A stretch of DNA of 64,000 nucleotides from Limnanthes douglasii subsp. nivea (GCA_036936605.1 JAUPFV010000005.1:123312453-123376452); one strand, 5' to 3'. Positions 41,694 through 51,327 are shown, counted from the first letter of the stretch. The notes: generated by a model from the letters alone, not told the origin. A program made the numbers and translations.

Positions 41694-41878
41694 TCCTTAT
41701 AGTATTACAAACTTAGTGTCTGGTCATTATACTCCTATCAACTTTGGTTTCAATAGCGAAAGCTTGGTCTTCCCTTGTATAGTGATTCCTTATAGTATTA
41801 CAAACTCTTAGTGTCTGGTCATTATACTCCTATCAACTTGTTTCAATAGCGAAAGCTTGGTCTTCCCTCGTATAGTGA
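41694..41878. repeat. 93-bp tandem duplication of a deleted monomer at the array edge
   Basis: A monomer lacking the block between acaaactta and agtgtc is present twice, at 41694-41786 and 41787-41878. Both copies have the otherwise rare gcttggtcttccc variant. This lies within the last full monomer before the array stops at 42010. Confidence 0.8.
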
Positions 41879-42010
41879 TTCAACCACTTATAGTGGCTCT
41901 TGTAATATTATCCACAAAGTTGTTTGTTAGCATGCTAGAGTCTTAGCTAGGGAATATTGGGTCTATATATTCCGTCTTTGTATGGAAGTAAGAATACTCC
42001 AATTTCTACA

Positions 42011-42150
42011 TTTGTGTGATATTGTCCGCTTCCAAAAAGCTTCACTTTAATAGAGCTATATTATTAACTTATATACTGATCTTTCTTCTTATGTTTAACC
42101 GATGTGGGATGTGGGACTTTGGTCGCACCTAACATCTACGTCGTCATTTA
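42011..42150 (+). repeat. Fragment of a dispersed plant repeat
   Basis: The sequence gtgtgatattgtccgcttcc, a tcccaaaaagg-like part, and the ending aaccgatgtgggatgtggga followed by ctttggtcgcacc match a motif I know to be scattered through many eudicot genomes. I cannot name its class with certainty; it may be an LTR or TRIM-like fragment. It abuts the last satellite monomer directly. Confidence 0.4.
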
Positions 42151-42356
42151 AATCATTATTTTTACCCTTTCCAATCTTGAAACTTCTATATATGAATATA
42201 TTGAATAATGAAATTTATACCAAAAAACGTCGAGGGCTCATGCACAAAAAAAAGTTTGAGGACAGCTTTTAGACAATAGGAATATTATCTTGGTGTTTAC
42301 TCAGTTATTGGCACACTTGACACTGCTCAAATATTTGTCAATAAGCTTGTTTGTCG

Positions 42357-43949
42357 ATGCAGTGGTTCAAAGTTTTCCATGAAGCACATAAGAAGATAGT
42401 ATTATGCGGACGAGCTTCGCAAGCTAACCGACATCCAACTTTGCTGAATAGAAAGACTGCAGTGTCTACTGCTCCTAAAGATGCAAACCTGCATGGGTTT
42501 AGAATAAATTATCAGAAAGATAATTTGCACGGGGAGAGTAGTAATTATCAGAATGAAAACATGCATGGAAAAGAAAAACAGAATGAAGACGTTTTTAGAA
42601 CGGTTCCTTCAATCGGTAACCGTAACGTTTATCAAAATGACAATGTTTTTGGAACTGCTTTTCTAAACGGGAATGGTAAGGAGAAGGAGAACAGAAACAT
42701 CTCTTCGAACCCTGGAGCTGCTCCTTTAAAACCATTTAAAGCAGGTAATGTGTGGCAGAATCCGTCTCTAAATAAAAGTGATCACACCACGTCCGCGACA
42801 CATAATCCGCCTAAATCGTTTTCAAGCCTATTTCAAGGTTCACGACTAGAATCGAAAGGGTTGAAACTGCAGTTCTTTGCTCCTCCTACTAATGATGAAG
42901 ACATCACCCTCGACCAGGTGGACGAAATTCCGCTTATCGAGACTTGGGGACACTGCCTGATAGGATGTTTCACCGGAAGATTCCCTAGTAAGATTGCTCT
43001 TGACTTAATAACTAAAGCTTGGGGTATTGGATGCAGGGTTTCGCCTTACGGCAAAGGATGGAGTGTTTTCAAGTTCTCTAGTGAACAAGATTTGCTAAAA
43101 GTCCTTCATGGTGGCCCCTATACCATCTATGGGAAGACGCTCTTGTTAAAACAGATTGAGAGAGGAACCATGCTCACAGACGATCTCTTCACAAAGATCC
43201 CAACTTGGGTTGTGCTCCGGGGCGTCCCCTTGGGTTTCTGGAGTGAAACCGCTCTTAGAAAGATTGCCTCCAAAGTGGGTAAGCCATTATATACTGACCA
43301 GTTTACTTGTGACAAGTCCAGGATGAACTACGCACGTGTTTTGATTGAGATTGATGTGAGTAAAGAGCCAGTTACAAATTTTGGTGTCAAGTTTCCTTGT
43401 GGGAAGCGCTATGAACAAACGGTAGAGTACGAGAACTACCCGATGTTCTGCCATGTCTGCCAATATTTTGGGCACAACCGCATATGTTGTCCATCCAGGC
43501 CAAATATTAACACACAAAAAAGAGATGCAATGAAAGGAAAGGCATCGCCACAAAATGGGGAACATACACAAACCAATGAACACGGTGACAATCGGAAGGC
43601 CCATGCAGGGACTAAACCTCAGAAACAAACGAATTCTAGCAGTCGGCCGAAGCATACTTCCAATCAAACTAAGCCCACTCCCAAAACCGGCTCAAAAGAC
43701 AAACAGACGGCAACTAATAGCACATTTCAACACAAGGGAGGTAACATGTACAGCGCAACCGAAACCTTGATTGACACTCCCATGGCACTTGCTGATGAAT
43801 TGGGTGAACTATCAACCTTGAGCAACCCCATGGCAGATACTAGAGACCGGGACGAGCCTTCTGACCTGCCTTGGCAAAAGGTACAAAGCAAAAAGACAAA
43901 GAAAAATGCGAGGCGCGGAGTGCCCATAAACTCCTCGGTTGATAAATGA
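42357..43949 (+). CDS. LINE ORF1 protein (DUF4283 plus CCHC zinc knuckle)
   Basis: This is an uninterrupted frame of 530 codons from ATG 42357. An in-frame TTG at 42351 and a stop at 42342-42344 lie just upstream. The N-terminal third has degenerate repeats of the type YQN-D/E-N-x-H/F-G (about residues 50-100). Residues about 191-275 match DUF4283, the nucleic-acid-binding domain usual in plant LINE ORF1 (WGHCLIGCFTGRFPS, then GKGWSVFKFSS). A CX2CX4HX4C zinc knuckle follows at Cys365, Cys368, His373 and Cys378 (CHVCQYFGHNRICC). The C-terminal third is rich in Lys, Gln, Asn and Thr and probably disordered. ORF1 proteins bind the element RNA and form the particle used for retrotransposition. 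It appears fully open and could still be made if transcribed. Confidence 0.88.
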   Translation: MQWFKVFHEAHKKIVLCGRASQANRHPTLLNRKTAVSTAPKDANLHGFRINYQKDNLHGESSNYQNENMHGKEKQNEDVFRTVPSIGNRNVYQNDNVFGTAFLNGNGKEKENRNISSNPGAAPLKPFKAGNVWQNPSLNKSDHTTSATHNPPKSFSSLFQGSRLESKGLKLQFFAPPTNDEDITLDQVDEIPLIETWGHCLIGCFTGRFPSKIALDLITKAWGIGCRVSPYGKGWSVFKFSSEQDLLKVLHGGPYTIYGKTLLLKQIERGTMLTDDLFTKIPTWVVLRGVPLGFWSETALRKIASKVGKPLYTDQFTCDKSRMNYARVLIEIDVSKEPVTNFGVKFPCGKRYEQTVEYENYPMFCHVCQYFGHNRICCPSRPNINTQKRDAMKGKASPQNGEHTQTNEHGDNRKAHAGTKPQKQTNSSSRPKHTSNQTKPTPKTGSKDKQTATNSTFQHKGGNMYSATETLIDTPMALADELGELSTLSNPMADTRDRDEPSDLPWQKVQSKKTKKNARRGVPINSSVDK

Positions 43950-46417
43950 AGCTTCTTACTTGGAACATCAGGGGTCTTTGTGGGCGGACAGATCAAGGCC
44001 CTTCTCTCTCCTCGGTTTGTAAGCTCATCAAACAAAACTCTTTCCCCATGTTTTGCCTTTTAGAAACTAAATTCTCGCAAAAGCGTTTAGATAACTTCAT
44101 GTCCACTCGCTTCATAAATTGGAATCATGTTTCTAATCTTGATGTGATAAATGGAGGGCGTATCATTGTTGTTTGGGATGCTAGTAGAGTGGCTTGTACG
44201 GTGATGGAAATTGGAAGACAACACATCCACTGCCATGTCCGATGCAACGTCACTCAAGAAGCTTTCTACGTCACTTTTGTTTATCCTTTGTATACCGTGC
44301 CGCAAAGGAGAGTTCTTTGGGAACACTTAACCATTATTGGAGCCGGCATTCGGATACCGTGGATGATTATGGGCGACTACAACACTTATTGTGCTACAGG
44401 AGAACGCATTGGGGCTGCCCCCCTTCGAAACAGTGAGTTAATTGACTTAAACAACTTTCGAGTATCTCACGGCCTTTTTGATGCACCTTCTACAGGTCCG
44501 TTTTTCACTTGGACAAATGGTAAAGTCTGGTCGAAACTCGACCGTGTGCTTATCAACCATGGTTGGAGCGATAAGAACTTTTTATGCAAAGCCTCGTTCC
44601 TCCCGATGGAACCTGTATCCGACCACTGTCCAGTTGTTGCCTCAGTTGTCCGGGAATTTCACCATAGTTGCCGACCCTTCAAATTCTTCAACATGTGGCT
44701 CGATCACCCCAGGTTTGCTAGCATCATGAGAAGTAAGTGGGGGCAGCTTATTGATGGGACGAAACAATATATACTTGCGCAGAAACTGAAATCCCTAAAG
44801 CGGCCTTTAAAAGACTTGAATAAAGCTGAGTATGGGGGCATTCTTGAGCGTACGGCTACTGCAAATTCAGCCTTTAAAGAGGTTATCTCCTCTCTGATGG
44901 ATAACCCTGACAATGTTGCTTTGAAAGAAGAGGTTCACAGGTTGCGGGCTCGAGCAAACTTCCTCCTTGAAGCGGAGAAGAGCTTTCTTCAGCAGCGCAT
45001 GAGAACCACCCACTTGATGGACGGAGATAGAGGTACGAAATACTTTCACAGCTTAATAAATCGGGACAATGCGAAGAAAAACATATCATATATTGTCCGT
45101 GAGAACGGCACCCGCACCACTTCCCCGACGGAAGTAGCCTCTCTCCTTGTTGATTTCTACACGCAGCTCTTTGGCACATCCCGAAAAAACTCCCCCATTG
45201 ACCCATCGGTTATGAGCTATGGTCCCCTTGTTGAGGAACGCCAGTACGAGCAACTCCTCAAACCTGTTGAAGCTGATGAAATCAAAGATGCCCTATTTGA
45301 TATCGGGAATGACAAGGCTCCAGGACCTGATGGATACACCTCGGCTTTCTTCAAAAAGAACTGGGAGCTTGTGGGAACAGATTTGATTGAGTGCGTTTGT
45401 GAGTTTTTCGATACCGGTAGCCTCCTCCGCGCAACGAACCACACCATCATTACCCTCATACCGAAGAAAGACAATGATCCTAAAGTGGGCGACTTTAGAC
45501 CAATTGGGCTCACAAATGTCACTTATAAAGTGATAACGAAAATATTGGCTAACCGAATGGCCCCCTTACTTCCAACTCTCATTGACAAAGGACAAGGTGC
45601 TTTCGTGAGTGGTCGAAATCTTGTTGATAATGTTTTCCTTACCCAAGAGTTGGTAAGAGGTTCGAACCGCGCGAGAATTTCTCCACGATGTATGCTTATG
45701 GTGGACCTTCGCAAAGCTTTCGGCACAGTCTCATGGGACTTCTTATCGAAAAACCTTCATGGTATCGGCCTCCCTCCTAAATTTGTGGGTTGGATTATTG
45801 CTTGCGTTACTACAACATCCTTCTCGGTTTCTATCAACGGCGAGCTTCATGGCTTCTTCCGTGGGCAGCGGGGCCTAAGGCAAGGTGATCCCATGTCACC
45901 CATCTTATTCATAATTTGCATTGAATATCTATCTCGGTTGCTAAAGAAGAAATCGAGTGATCCGAGCTTTAAATTCTACCCGAAATGCGCCCGCACGCAT
46001 ACCACTCACCTTGCTTTTGCCTACGACTTGATGCTTTTTTCAAAAGGGGATGAGATATCGGTTAATATTCTTATGGATTGCTTGAGTCATTTGGAGGATG
46101 TTTCGGGTCTCTCACTCAACCCGTCAAAGTCCACAATATACCTTGTCGGCGTTAAAGGGATAGTCTATGATCGGATCATGGAGAGAGTCGGATTCGAAGT
46201 TGGCACGTACCCCGTTCGCTACTTAGGGATACCCCTCGTTCGAATGACCGTCTCTGTTACCGACTTTGCCCCTTTGACCGAGGCCATTTCGAGTTACATC
46301 CATAAATGGGAGCACATGAACCTTTCCTATGCTGGAAAACTTCAGTTGATCACATCCGTGCTTCAAAGGATCGAATGTTTTTGGTTTCGTGCCTTTCCCC
46401 TACATTCAGCGGCCTAA
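43946..46417 (+). pseudogene. LINE ORF2, endonuclease and reverse transcriptase part
   Basis: The frame starts at ATG 43946, sharing ATGA with the ORF1 stop, and runs 823 codons. Residues 1-235 are an APE-type endonuclease with its key residues in place: Asn7 (TWNIRGL), Glu40 (LLETKFS), Asp144 and Asn146 (MGDYN), and Ser225-Asp226-His227 (SDH). The reverse transcriptase spans about residues 440-740, with KAPGPDGY (458-464), LIPKK, FRPIGL, VDLRKAF (586-592), GLRQGDPMSP (643-652) and the palm motif at 691-694. That motif reads F-A-Y-D where FADD is expected: catalytic Asp693 is Tyr (TAC at 46022-46024). The Asp normally after KAF is Gly593 (GGC at 45722-45724). The frame then shifts near 46415 and stops. 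The enzyme should not be active. Confidence 0.9.
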
Positions 46418-47301
46418 ACACCATCCGCTCTCTTTGCCTCAAGTTCTTTTGGGGGGGTAGACCCGCCCGGATCGCTTGGGACAAAATTTGTAAACCCAAG
46501 GATGAAGGGGGACTTGGGCTTATGGATATAAAAGTTTGGAACCGTGCCCTTCTTACCCGTTCAATCTGGTTATTTCATTCGGGATCCGAATCGTTTTGGG
46601 TGAAATGGGTGCACGAGTCTTATCTTCGAGGACAAACTATCTGGGACTACCAAAGACGGGATAGAGACAGCCACCTTATTCGGAAGCTTCTTGATATCAG
46701 GGACTCTTGGATCCAGTTGTTTGGGGGCCGAGACAGTGCCATCCAGGGGCTTGAAAGTTGTACTTTGGGCGGAAAGTTGATCACGAGCCGTGTTTACGAA
46801 GCCATGAGAACTAAGGGTGAAGCATGTCCGACTCTATCAAAGATATGGAAGAGATTCATCCCACCAAAATACACTTTCACCGTCTGGCTGGCTTTTAACC
46901 GTCGTTTGGCCACGAAAGACACGTTACATTATATGGACTTGCCTAACATCAGTTGCCCTTTTTGTAGGCAATCCGATGAATCGAGTAGCCATCTTTTCTT
47001 TGCATGCAGGTTCACTGGAGAAATCTGGATTCGTATCCGTGCATGGCTAGGGATTACTCGCGCAATGACCACGCTTGATAGTGCGCACAAATGGATTAGA
47101 AAGGAGCACCGGGGCACATCCTTCCGATCCCGCGCAGTAAACCTTGCCTTCCAAGCGACTGTATTCGAGATTTGGCGCGCCCGCAACCGGCTAGTGTTTG
47201 ATGAAGAGACCGTCACCCAAGACACGATCGTCATTCGAATCACTCTCACGACACTGAAGATTTTGTTCCGTCTATATCCGCGTTATCAGCTCAGATGTTA
47301 G
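46306..47301 (+). pseudogene. LINE ORF2 C-terminal part, shifted frame (zf-RVT)
   Basis: From about 46415 the ORF2 protein continues in the +2 frame (LNTIRSLCLKFFWGG, then KPKDEGGLGLMDIKVWNRALL), exactly where such proteins normally continue. This implies a one-base loss just before the stop at 46415-46417. The start at 46306 lies in the overlap and is not a real initiation site. The zinc-finger-like zf-RVT motif is present as CPFCRQSDESSSHLFFAC (CX2C...HX4C), followed by the usual Trp-rich tail (VFEIWRARNRLVFDEE). There is no RNase H domain. It ends at 47301, about 290 bases before the poly-A end of the element. Confidence 0.85.
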
Positions 47302-47589
47302 AGTCTTTTGTTTCATTGATGAACTCAGTTCTCTCTGATTTTCTTTGTAATAGTCCATTAGGGCCGGTTCTAGAGACTTGTACTCTTTTTCCTTAGACCG
47401 GGTTTTCACCCACGGGATTTTTCCTGGTTAAGGTTTTTTAAGGAGGCAAGTGCTCTAGACCATTGAAAGGCGCTTTTGGACACCGTTTTACCATTTCATT
47501 ATACTATGCAGAGAGATCTTTGAACTCTCTGGACGATTGTAATCTTGTACATCATATATATACAAATCCACATTTACCTTTAAAAAAAA

Positions 47590-48409
47590 TCGTTAGCTGG
47601 TAAAACAACACTACTTTTCTCTCGACCGACTCACAATGATTAAATTAACTCGTTCACCGAGTATTTTTAGGCGGTAATCAGTCTCATATAAATAAAATAT
47701 TTAAATAAAATATAGTAAAATCCCTATTATTCATGGGTTTTCCCTATGCCAAACCTATAGTTTAGCATGAGCTACGAAATAGTAAACAACTATCATTTTA
47801 TTCATAAAATCTTAACACTTTTCACCGTCCATACATTTAATATTTTTTAGCAGAGGGACCAATTAGGCCTGACTTTCATAAATAATTTGTAAATCTCTTC
47901 CTTAGTTTATAAGAAATTTTGTTGCTCTAGCTTTTTATACTATTGTTTCCATTATAGATTATTATTACTTAATATTTAAGAGTACAAGAAATGAGCTAAA
48001 AATAGTCTGAAGGAGTTCAATGGAGTATTACACATTTAAAAAATTGAAGAAAGAATAAAATAAAATTTGCCCCATCAGCTGGTCTAGCAGTTTCAAATCA
48101 CGACAAAACTTGAGAACATGTCAGAAAACTCAACATCAAGGATTCGATTAAAAACCAAGGATACTAGAGAAAACTAAGACTGGATAATTCAACAAAGGAG
48201 ATGATATTCGACCAACCTCGACAAAAACAAGGAGCACGAAGGTACTTGATACACTAGAATCAGAGATAAGTTATTAAGACTTCCAAAAGAGTGAAGGAGA
48301 TTTGATGATTCAAAGCCGGAATATGAGGCTAAAAAAGGAAAAGCTGAAGATTCCAGACCCAAAAGTTGACAGGTATTGGTTGATTGCTGAACTGAAATAA
48401 ACTCTAGGA
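47590..48409. other. AT-rich spacer, nothing recognised
   Basis: Between the 3' end of the plus-strand LINE and the minus-strand RNase H relic I see no gene, RNA or repeat that can be named. Confidence 0.4.
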
Positions 48410-49262
48410 TTTAGTTAACAGAGTCCGTCATGATGTAGCCAGTACCCAATCCTTTAAGGAAGGTGATAGTCCAGAGGGTGTTAGAAGCTTGAGCTTGATT
48501 GAAGTCCATGTTTTGCATGTCCTTTAGATGTTTCTTGGTTATTCAGTCTCCTGCTTTATTTTGTTGACGAAATACATGAGTTTGGGTCATTGATAAGGAT
48601 ATAAGTCTTCTGCAGCACCTAATAATAGGTTAAAAAAACTAGAGAGACCTCCCTTTTAAGATCATTTGAGTAAGAATGCTTGAATCTGCTTTTAGTCAAG
48701 TCCTGTGATACTCTTTGATTGAAAAATTAATAAACCATCCAGCAAAGCCCTACATTCAACAACAATAGGGATGTTTTTTCCATATAGTCTTCCAAAACCC
48801 AGACTTATGGTATCATTATAATCTTTGATGAGGCCACCTTCATCTGAATTAAACTTGTATCTGTTAGATTTAGTATTACTCCATTTAAAAGACACGTGAA
48901 ACCTGGGTTTAATCCAATGATTTACAAAACCAATGGTAACTGATTTACTACTATCACTTCTCTAATATGACCTCTTGAGTAGATTAGCCTTGTCAAGACC
49001 ATTGAAAGTGTAGATTACCCGATCTATCTTTGAATTCGGGATGGTATTCTGATTCTTGTGCTTCGTTTTGTTTCTCGAGAACCAAATGGTCGATGATATG
49101 ATAGGTGGAAGGATAATTCTGATGTGAGTGTTTTTTCCAAGAGACCAAAATGATGACCTTATTAAGTAAGTAGGTGAAGGTCATATTCTGTTGATGTGAA
49201 TGTTGAGAAGAGAGGCATAGTAATTTTGCACAACCCAAGAGTCATGGCAATAAACAAATAGA
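48410..49262 (-). pseudogene. Non-LTR retrotransposon tail: half zinc finger, linker and RNase H
   Basis: On the minus strand from 49262 one reads HLFVYCHDSWVVQNYYASLL, the second half of a zf-RVT finger, then LPPIISSTIWFSRNKTKHKN, a typical LINE linker. An RNase H-like domain follows (VSFKWSNTKSNRYKFNSD, then GGLIKDYNDTISLGFGR and ECRALLDGLL). The tract NLLLGAAEDLYPYQ and a stop-ridden tail reach about 48410. The segment between KFNSD and GGLIKD is shortened compared with RNase H domains of this type, which usually have about ten residues there. RNase H would remove RNA from the cDNA hybrid. Frameshifts and stops show it is dead. It begins exactly where the LINE at 53.7-58.1 kb stops, so I infer that it is the missing tail of that element. 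Confidence 0.7.
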
Positions 49263-49365
49263 TGATTGATGGGCTAAAATTTCGTGTCAAGTCACCGGTG
49301 TTTGACATTTGCTGCATTTGTGCCACTAAAGTTCTTTCATCTCCAAAACGAGTCAATGTTGTTAA
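49262..49365 (+). repeat. Inverted copy of the LINE zinc-finger segment
   Basis: The plus strand here (KSPVFDICCICATKVLSSPKRV) corresponds to the minus-strand LINE sequence at 53718-53815 ([22 protein letters not shown]), at roughly four bases in five by eye. It is in the opposite orientation to the LINE tail that begins immediately next to it. It lies between that tail and the Pack-MULE-like element. Confidence 0.65.
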
Positions 49366-49375
49366 AAAAGGTTGC

Positions 49376-49620
49376 ATTTTGGGTCACCGACGAGTGCAAA
49401 TGAACATGAGGCCGACACGTGTCACCCAATTGTACTACTGCTTTCCAAATACGGTCACCCATTAAATTATACACAAAATACCTTTATTTATTAGTTTTAA
49501 CTTTTTATTTTAACTTTTTACTTAACTTGATTTCGCTCTCCGGTTTTTACCTATATTATTAACTTTATTACCGACCCGGTTAAGATATTTACTGCTTCTT
49601 AACTTCTTTAAAACCCTAAT
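49376..49620 (+). repeat. Left terminal inverted repeat
   Basis: Inverted match to 51030-51274, strongest over the outer 85 bases. It contains a gacacgtgtc palindrome at about 49414-49423, which includes an ACGT core of the type bound by plant bZIP factors. Confidence 0.7.
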
Positions 49621-50057
49621 TCCTTTTTTTACTTGACCTTACTTCTTTCTATTATAATATTTTATTAGACTATAAACGTAATTGATTATAATATATAAAT
49701 GTTTAATTAAAATAAATTAAATTTTCACACACCCTATATCAATACAAACCATGTAACTGATTAGAGCATATAAATGCTTAATTAAAACAAATTAAATTTT
49801 TATACACATTAATGATTGAAAAGTCCAATATTTCTCTTTGACGTTTGAACAAACACCTTGAAAGCATAAAACCAAATGAATCCATATCAAACTGAACTAT
49901 TGTAATCAAGGATGAATACACAACAATCAAGAACAATCGAATAAGGTCATTTTCTCCAAAAGAAAAATGTAAAATAAAAAACAATACACAAATCAAAGCA
50001 TCTAATAAACAAATAGAGGATCTACAATACAACAATTAGACCAAAAAATCAGTCTCT

Positions 50058-50208
50058 GGATGTTACAATTTCTTTGTAAATATTAGTTATGAATTAAAAG
50101 AAAAAAATATGGATGTTACAATTTGTTTGTAGATATTAATTATGAATTAAAAGAAAAAATATGGATGTTACAATTTGTTTGTAGATATTAATTATGAATT
50201 AAAAAAAT
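50058..50208. repeat. Three-copy tandem repeat, 52-53-bp unit
   Basis: Units start at 50058, 50111 and 50163, each beginning with ggatgttacaattt and ending with a gaattaaaa run. Copies 2 and 3 are nearly identical and copy 1 differs at several bases. The repeat sits inside the Pack-MULE-like element. Confidence 0.85.
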
Positions 50209-50471
50209 ATAAACAGATGAAGGAGACAAAATATTTGAGAGATAGAAAGAGAGAGAGAGAGATGGAGTGGGAAAAGAATTGTTTTAAATAAATAAAAATA
50301 CTATTGACAGATGACTCGAGGAAGCAAGCAAGCGTAAATGTCATCTTTGTAATTTGGACTAAAACCCTCTATCTTCATCGTCTCTAATCTAGATCTAAAA
50401 TGGGTTAAACAAACCTAGTTATGTTTGATTTTCTCATCATTTTCCATTAGAGACTGTCGGATGTTGAATTG

Positions 50472-50890
50472 ATGAAGATGGAGTCAAAATCCCAGATCCT
50501 ACCTCCAGATTTCAAGTTCATCATAATCCTAAACCCGCATCTCACAACCCTTTTCATCCATAAAACAATGACACTGATTCTCACATTCCTCGCATACGCC
50601 TCCTTCCACACTTCACACAAACCTTCAAGCATCATTACAAATGTAATCGGAGCTTCCAGCGACGGTGGCTGGCCACCATTCAGCGTGTCTAACTATACCA
50701 AAAAGGATTGGCAAATTGGATCTAGCCTTCCTTTATGCCTACACAATCGATATGTATTTCTCCTGCCATGTTGTTGATTGTGTCAATCTCAGATTTTTCC
50801 TTGTGTTTTCTATGATGGATAGTGGTTTTTTCACTATACTTTTTAAGCTGGGATACTGGTTGTGCAAGGTGAGTGATGATAGCGGTTAGG
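50472..50890 (+). pseudogene. Captured fragment of a glycerol-3-phosphate transporter gene
   Basis: Two frames join near 50700. The first, from ATG 50472, gives LPPDFKF, then HKTMTLILTFLAYASFHTSHKPSSI and DGGWPPF. The second continues with KRIGKLDLAFLYAYTIDMYF and VNLRFFLVFSMMDSGFFTIL, ending with FKLGYWL. This is the N-terminal part of the plant glycerol-3-phosphate permease (G3Pp, major facilitator) family: first membrane helix with AYxSFHxxRKP, the loop GWxPF, then the helices around LDxAFLxxYxxGMYF and the GHxGDR motif. Here that motif is degraded to CHVVDC. Only the first part, probably one exon, is present. The frameshift and lost motif make it non-functional as a transporter. It is most likely captured from a host gene elsewhere. 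Confidence 0.75.
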
Positions 50891-51029
50891 TTGTGCGAGA
50901 TGAGTATGGTTGGTTTATTGGAGATAGAGAAATAAATACGGGGTTAGGTCTGTAGAAAAGAATGGATTGAGCAGAGCAGAAGATAGGAGAATGGATTCGG
51001 CGTCGTAGAAGATACGAATTTGTAAAAGA

Positions 51030-51274
51030 TAACAATTAGAATTTTAAAGAAGATAAGAAGTTGTGAATAAGTAAATGTAAGAGTAATAAAGTAAATATAG
51101 AAAGTAAAAATATAAACAGTAAATAATGCAAAGTCAAAAGTAAATGGTAAAAATAATGTAATAAGGTTTTTTTGGGTATGTATTAATGAGTGACCGTATT
51201 TGTAACAAGGAGTAATAGATTTGAGTGACACGTGTCAGCCTCGAGTTCATTTTCACACGCCAGTGACCCAAAAT
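51030..51274 (-). repeat. Right terminal inverted repeat
   Basis: Inverted partner of 49376-49620, ending with gtgacccaaaat at 51263-51274. Plastid-derived sequence begins within about 25 bases of this end. Confidence 0.7.
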
Positions 51275-51327
51275 TCCTGTAAACAAAACAGGTATGGACA
51301 TTATAATTGTAAGCCACGATCAAATGT

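Larger units (their letters stand above)
8522..42010. repeat. Tandem satellite array, ~321-bp monomer, about 104 copies
   Basis: A landmark tgtcaggtcatt recurs at 8641, 8962, 9283, 9604, then 9904 and 10225, giving steps of 321 bp except where monomers carry deletions. The pattern continues without foreign insertions for 33.5 kb. All monomers face the same way. Recognisable blocks in order are an attttagaaatactttcatg block, a tagtattacaaacttactagg block, the ccccatataatagg block, the tcaggtcattatactcc block, the gattcaaccacttatgg block, a ttatccacaaggttgtg block, and a tagaagtaagaatactcc block. At least two common subtypes exist, one with cctagtattac...tttatctc and one with catagtataac...tttttctc. 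The short open frames inside it are by-products of the repeat. The size and purity suggest centromeric, pericentromeric or subtelomeric satellite. Which of these cannot be told from sequence alone. Confidence 0.97.
42151..47589 (+). mobile_element. Nearly complete L1-type LINE
   Basis: The element contains a short leader, an intact ORF1 (42357-43949), an ORF2 that overlaps it by four bases (43946 to 47301 with one frameshift), a 3' untranslated region with a cacgggatttttcctgg motif near 47410, and a terminal A-run at 47581-47588. LINEs copy themselves by nicking DNA and reverse-transcribing their RNA at the nick. The 5' end is uncertain, placed between the dispersed repeat and the ORF1 start. 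I found no target-site duplication. It is the youngest-looking retroelement in the window. Confidence 0.85.
49376..51274. mobile_element. Pack-MULE-like element with long terminal inverted repeats
   Basis: The ends are inverted copies. 49376-49460 matches the reverse complement of 51190-51274 at most positions, sharing attttgggtcac at the tip, gacacgtgtcac internally and aaatacggtcac further in. Weaker similarity continues to about 240 bp (cttctttaaaa...ctaatt at both inner ends). There is no transposase inside. Instead the interior contains a segment of a host transporter gene (50472-50890). Long inverted termini around a captured gene fragment are the hallmark of Pack-MULEs. Superfamily assignment is inference, because I could not recognise a 9-bp target duplication. 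Confidence 0.7.

Noticed and set aside
8522..42010. CTAG at the monomer position where the array begins and ends, resembling a Helitron 3' terminus
   Set aside because: No hairpin lies upstream of the CTAG and no TC-type 5' end was found, so there is no support for a Helitron.
43287..43667. 126-codon minus-strand open frame within LINE ORF1
   Set aside because: It is the antisense shadow of the ORF1 coding sequence.
49776..50040. 85-codon minus-strand open frame with hydrophobic stretches
   Set aside because: AT-rich sequence inside the gene-capturing element, with no recognisable domain and no conserved context.
50944..51231. 95-codon minus-strand open frame rich in Phe, Ile, Thr and Tyr
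   Set aside because: It lies in the AT-rich right terminal repeat and has no family resemblance.
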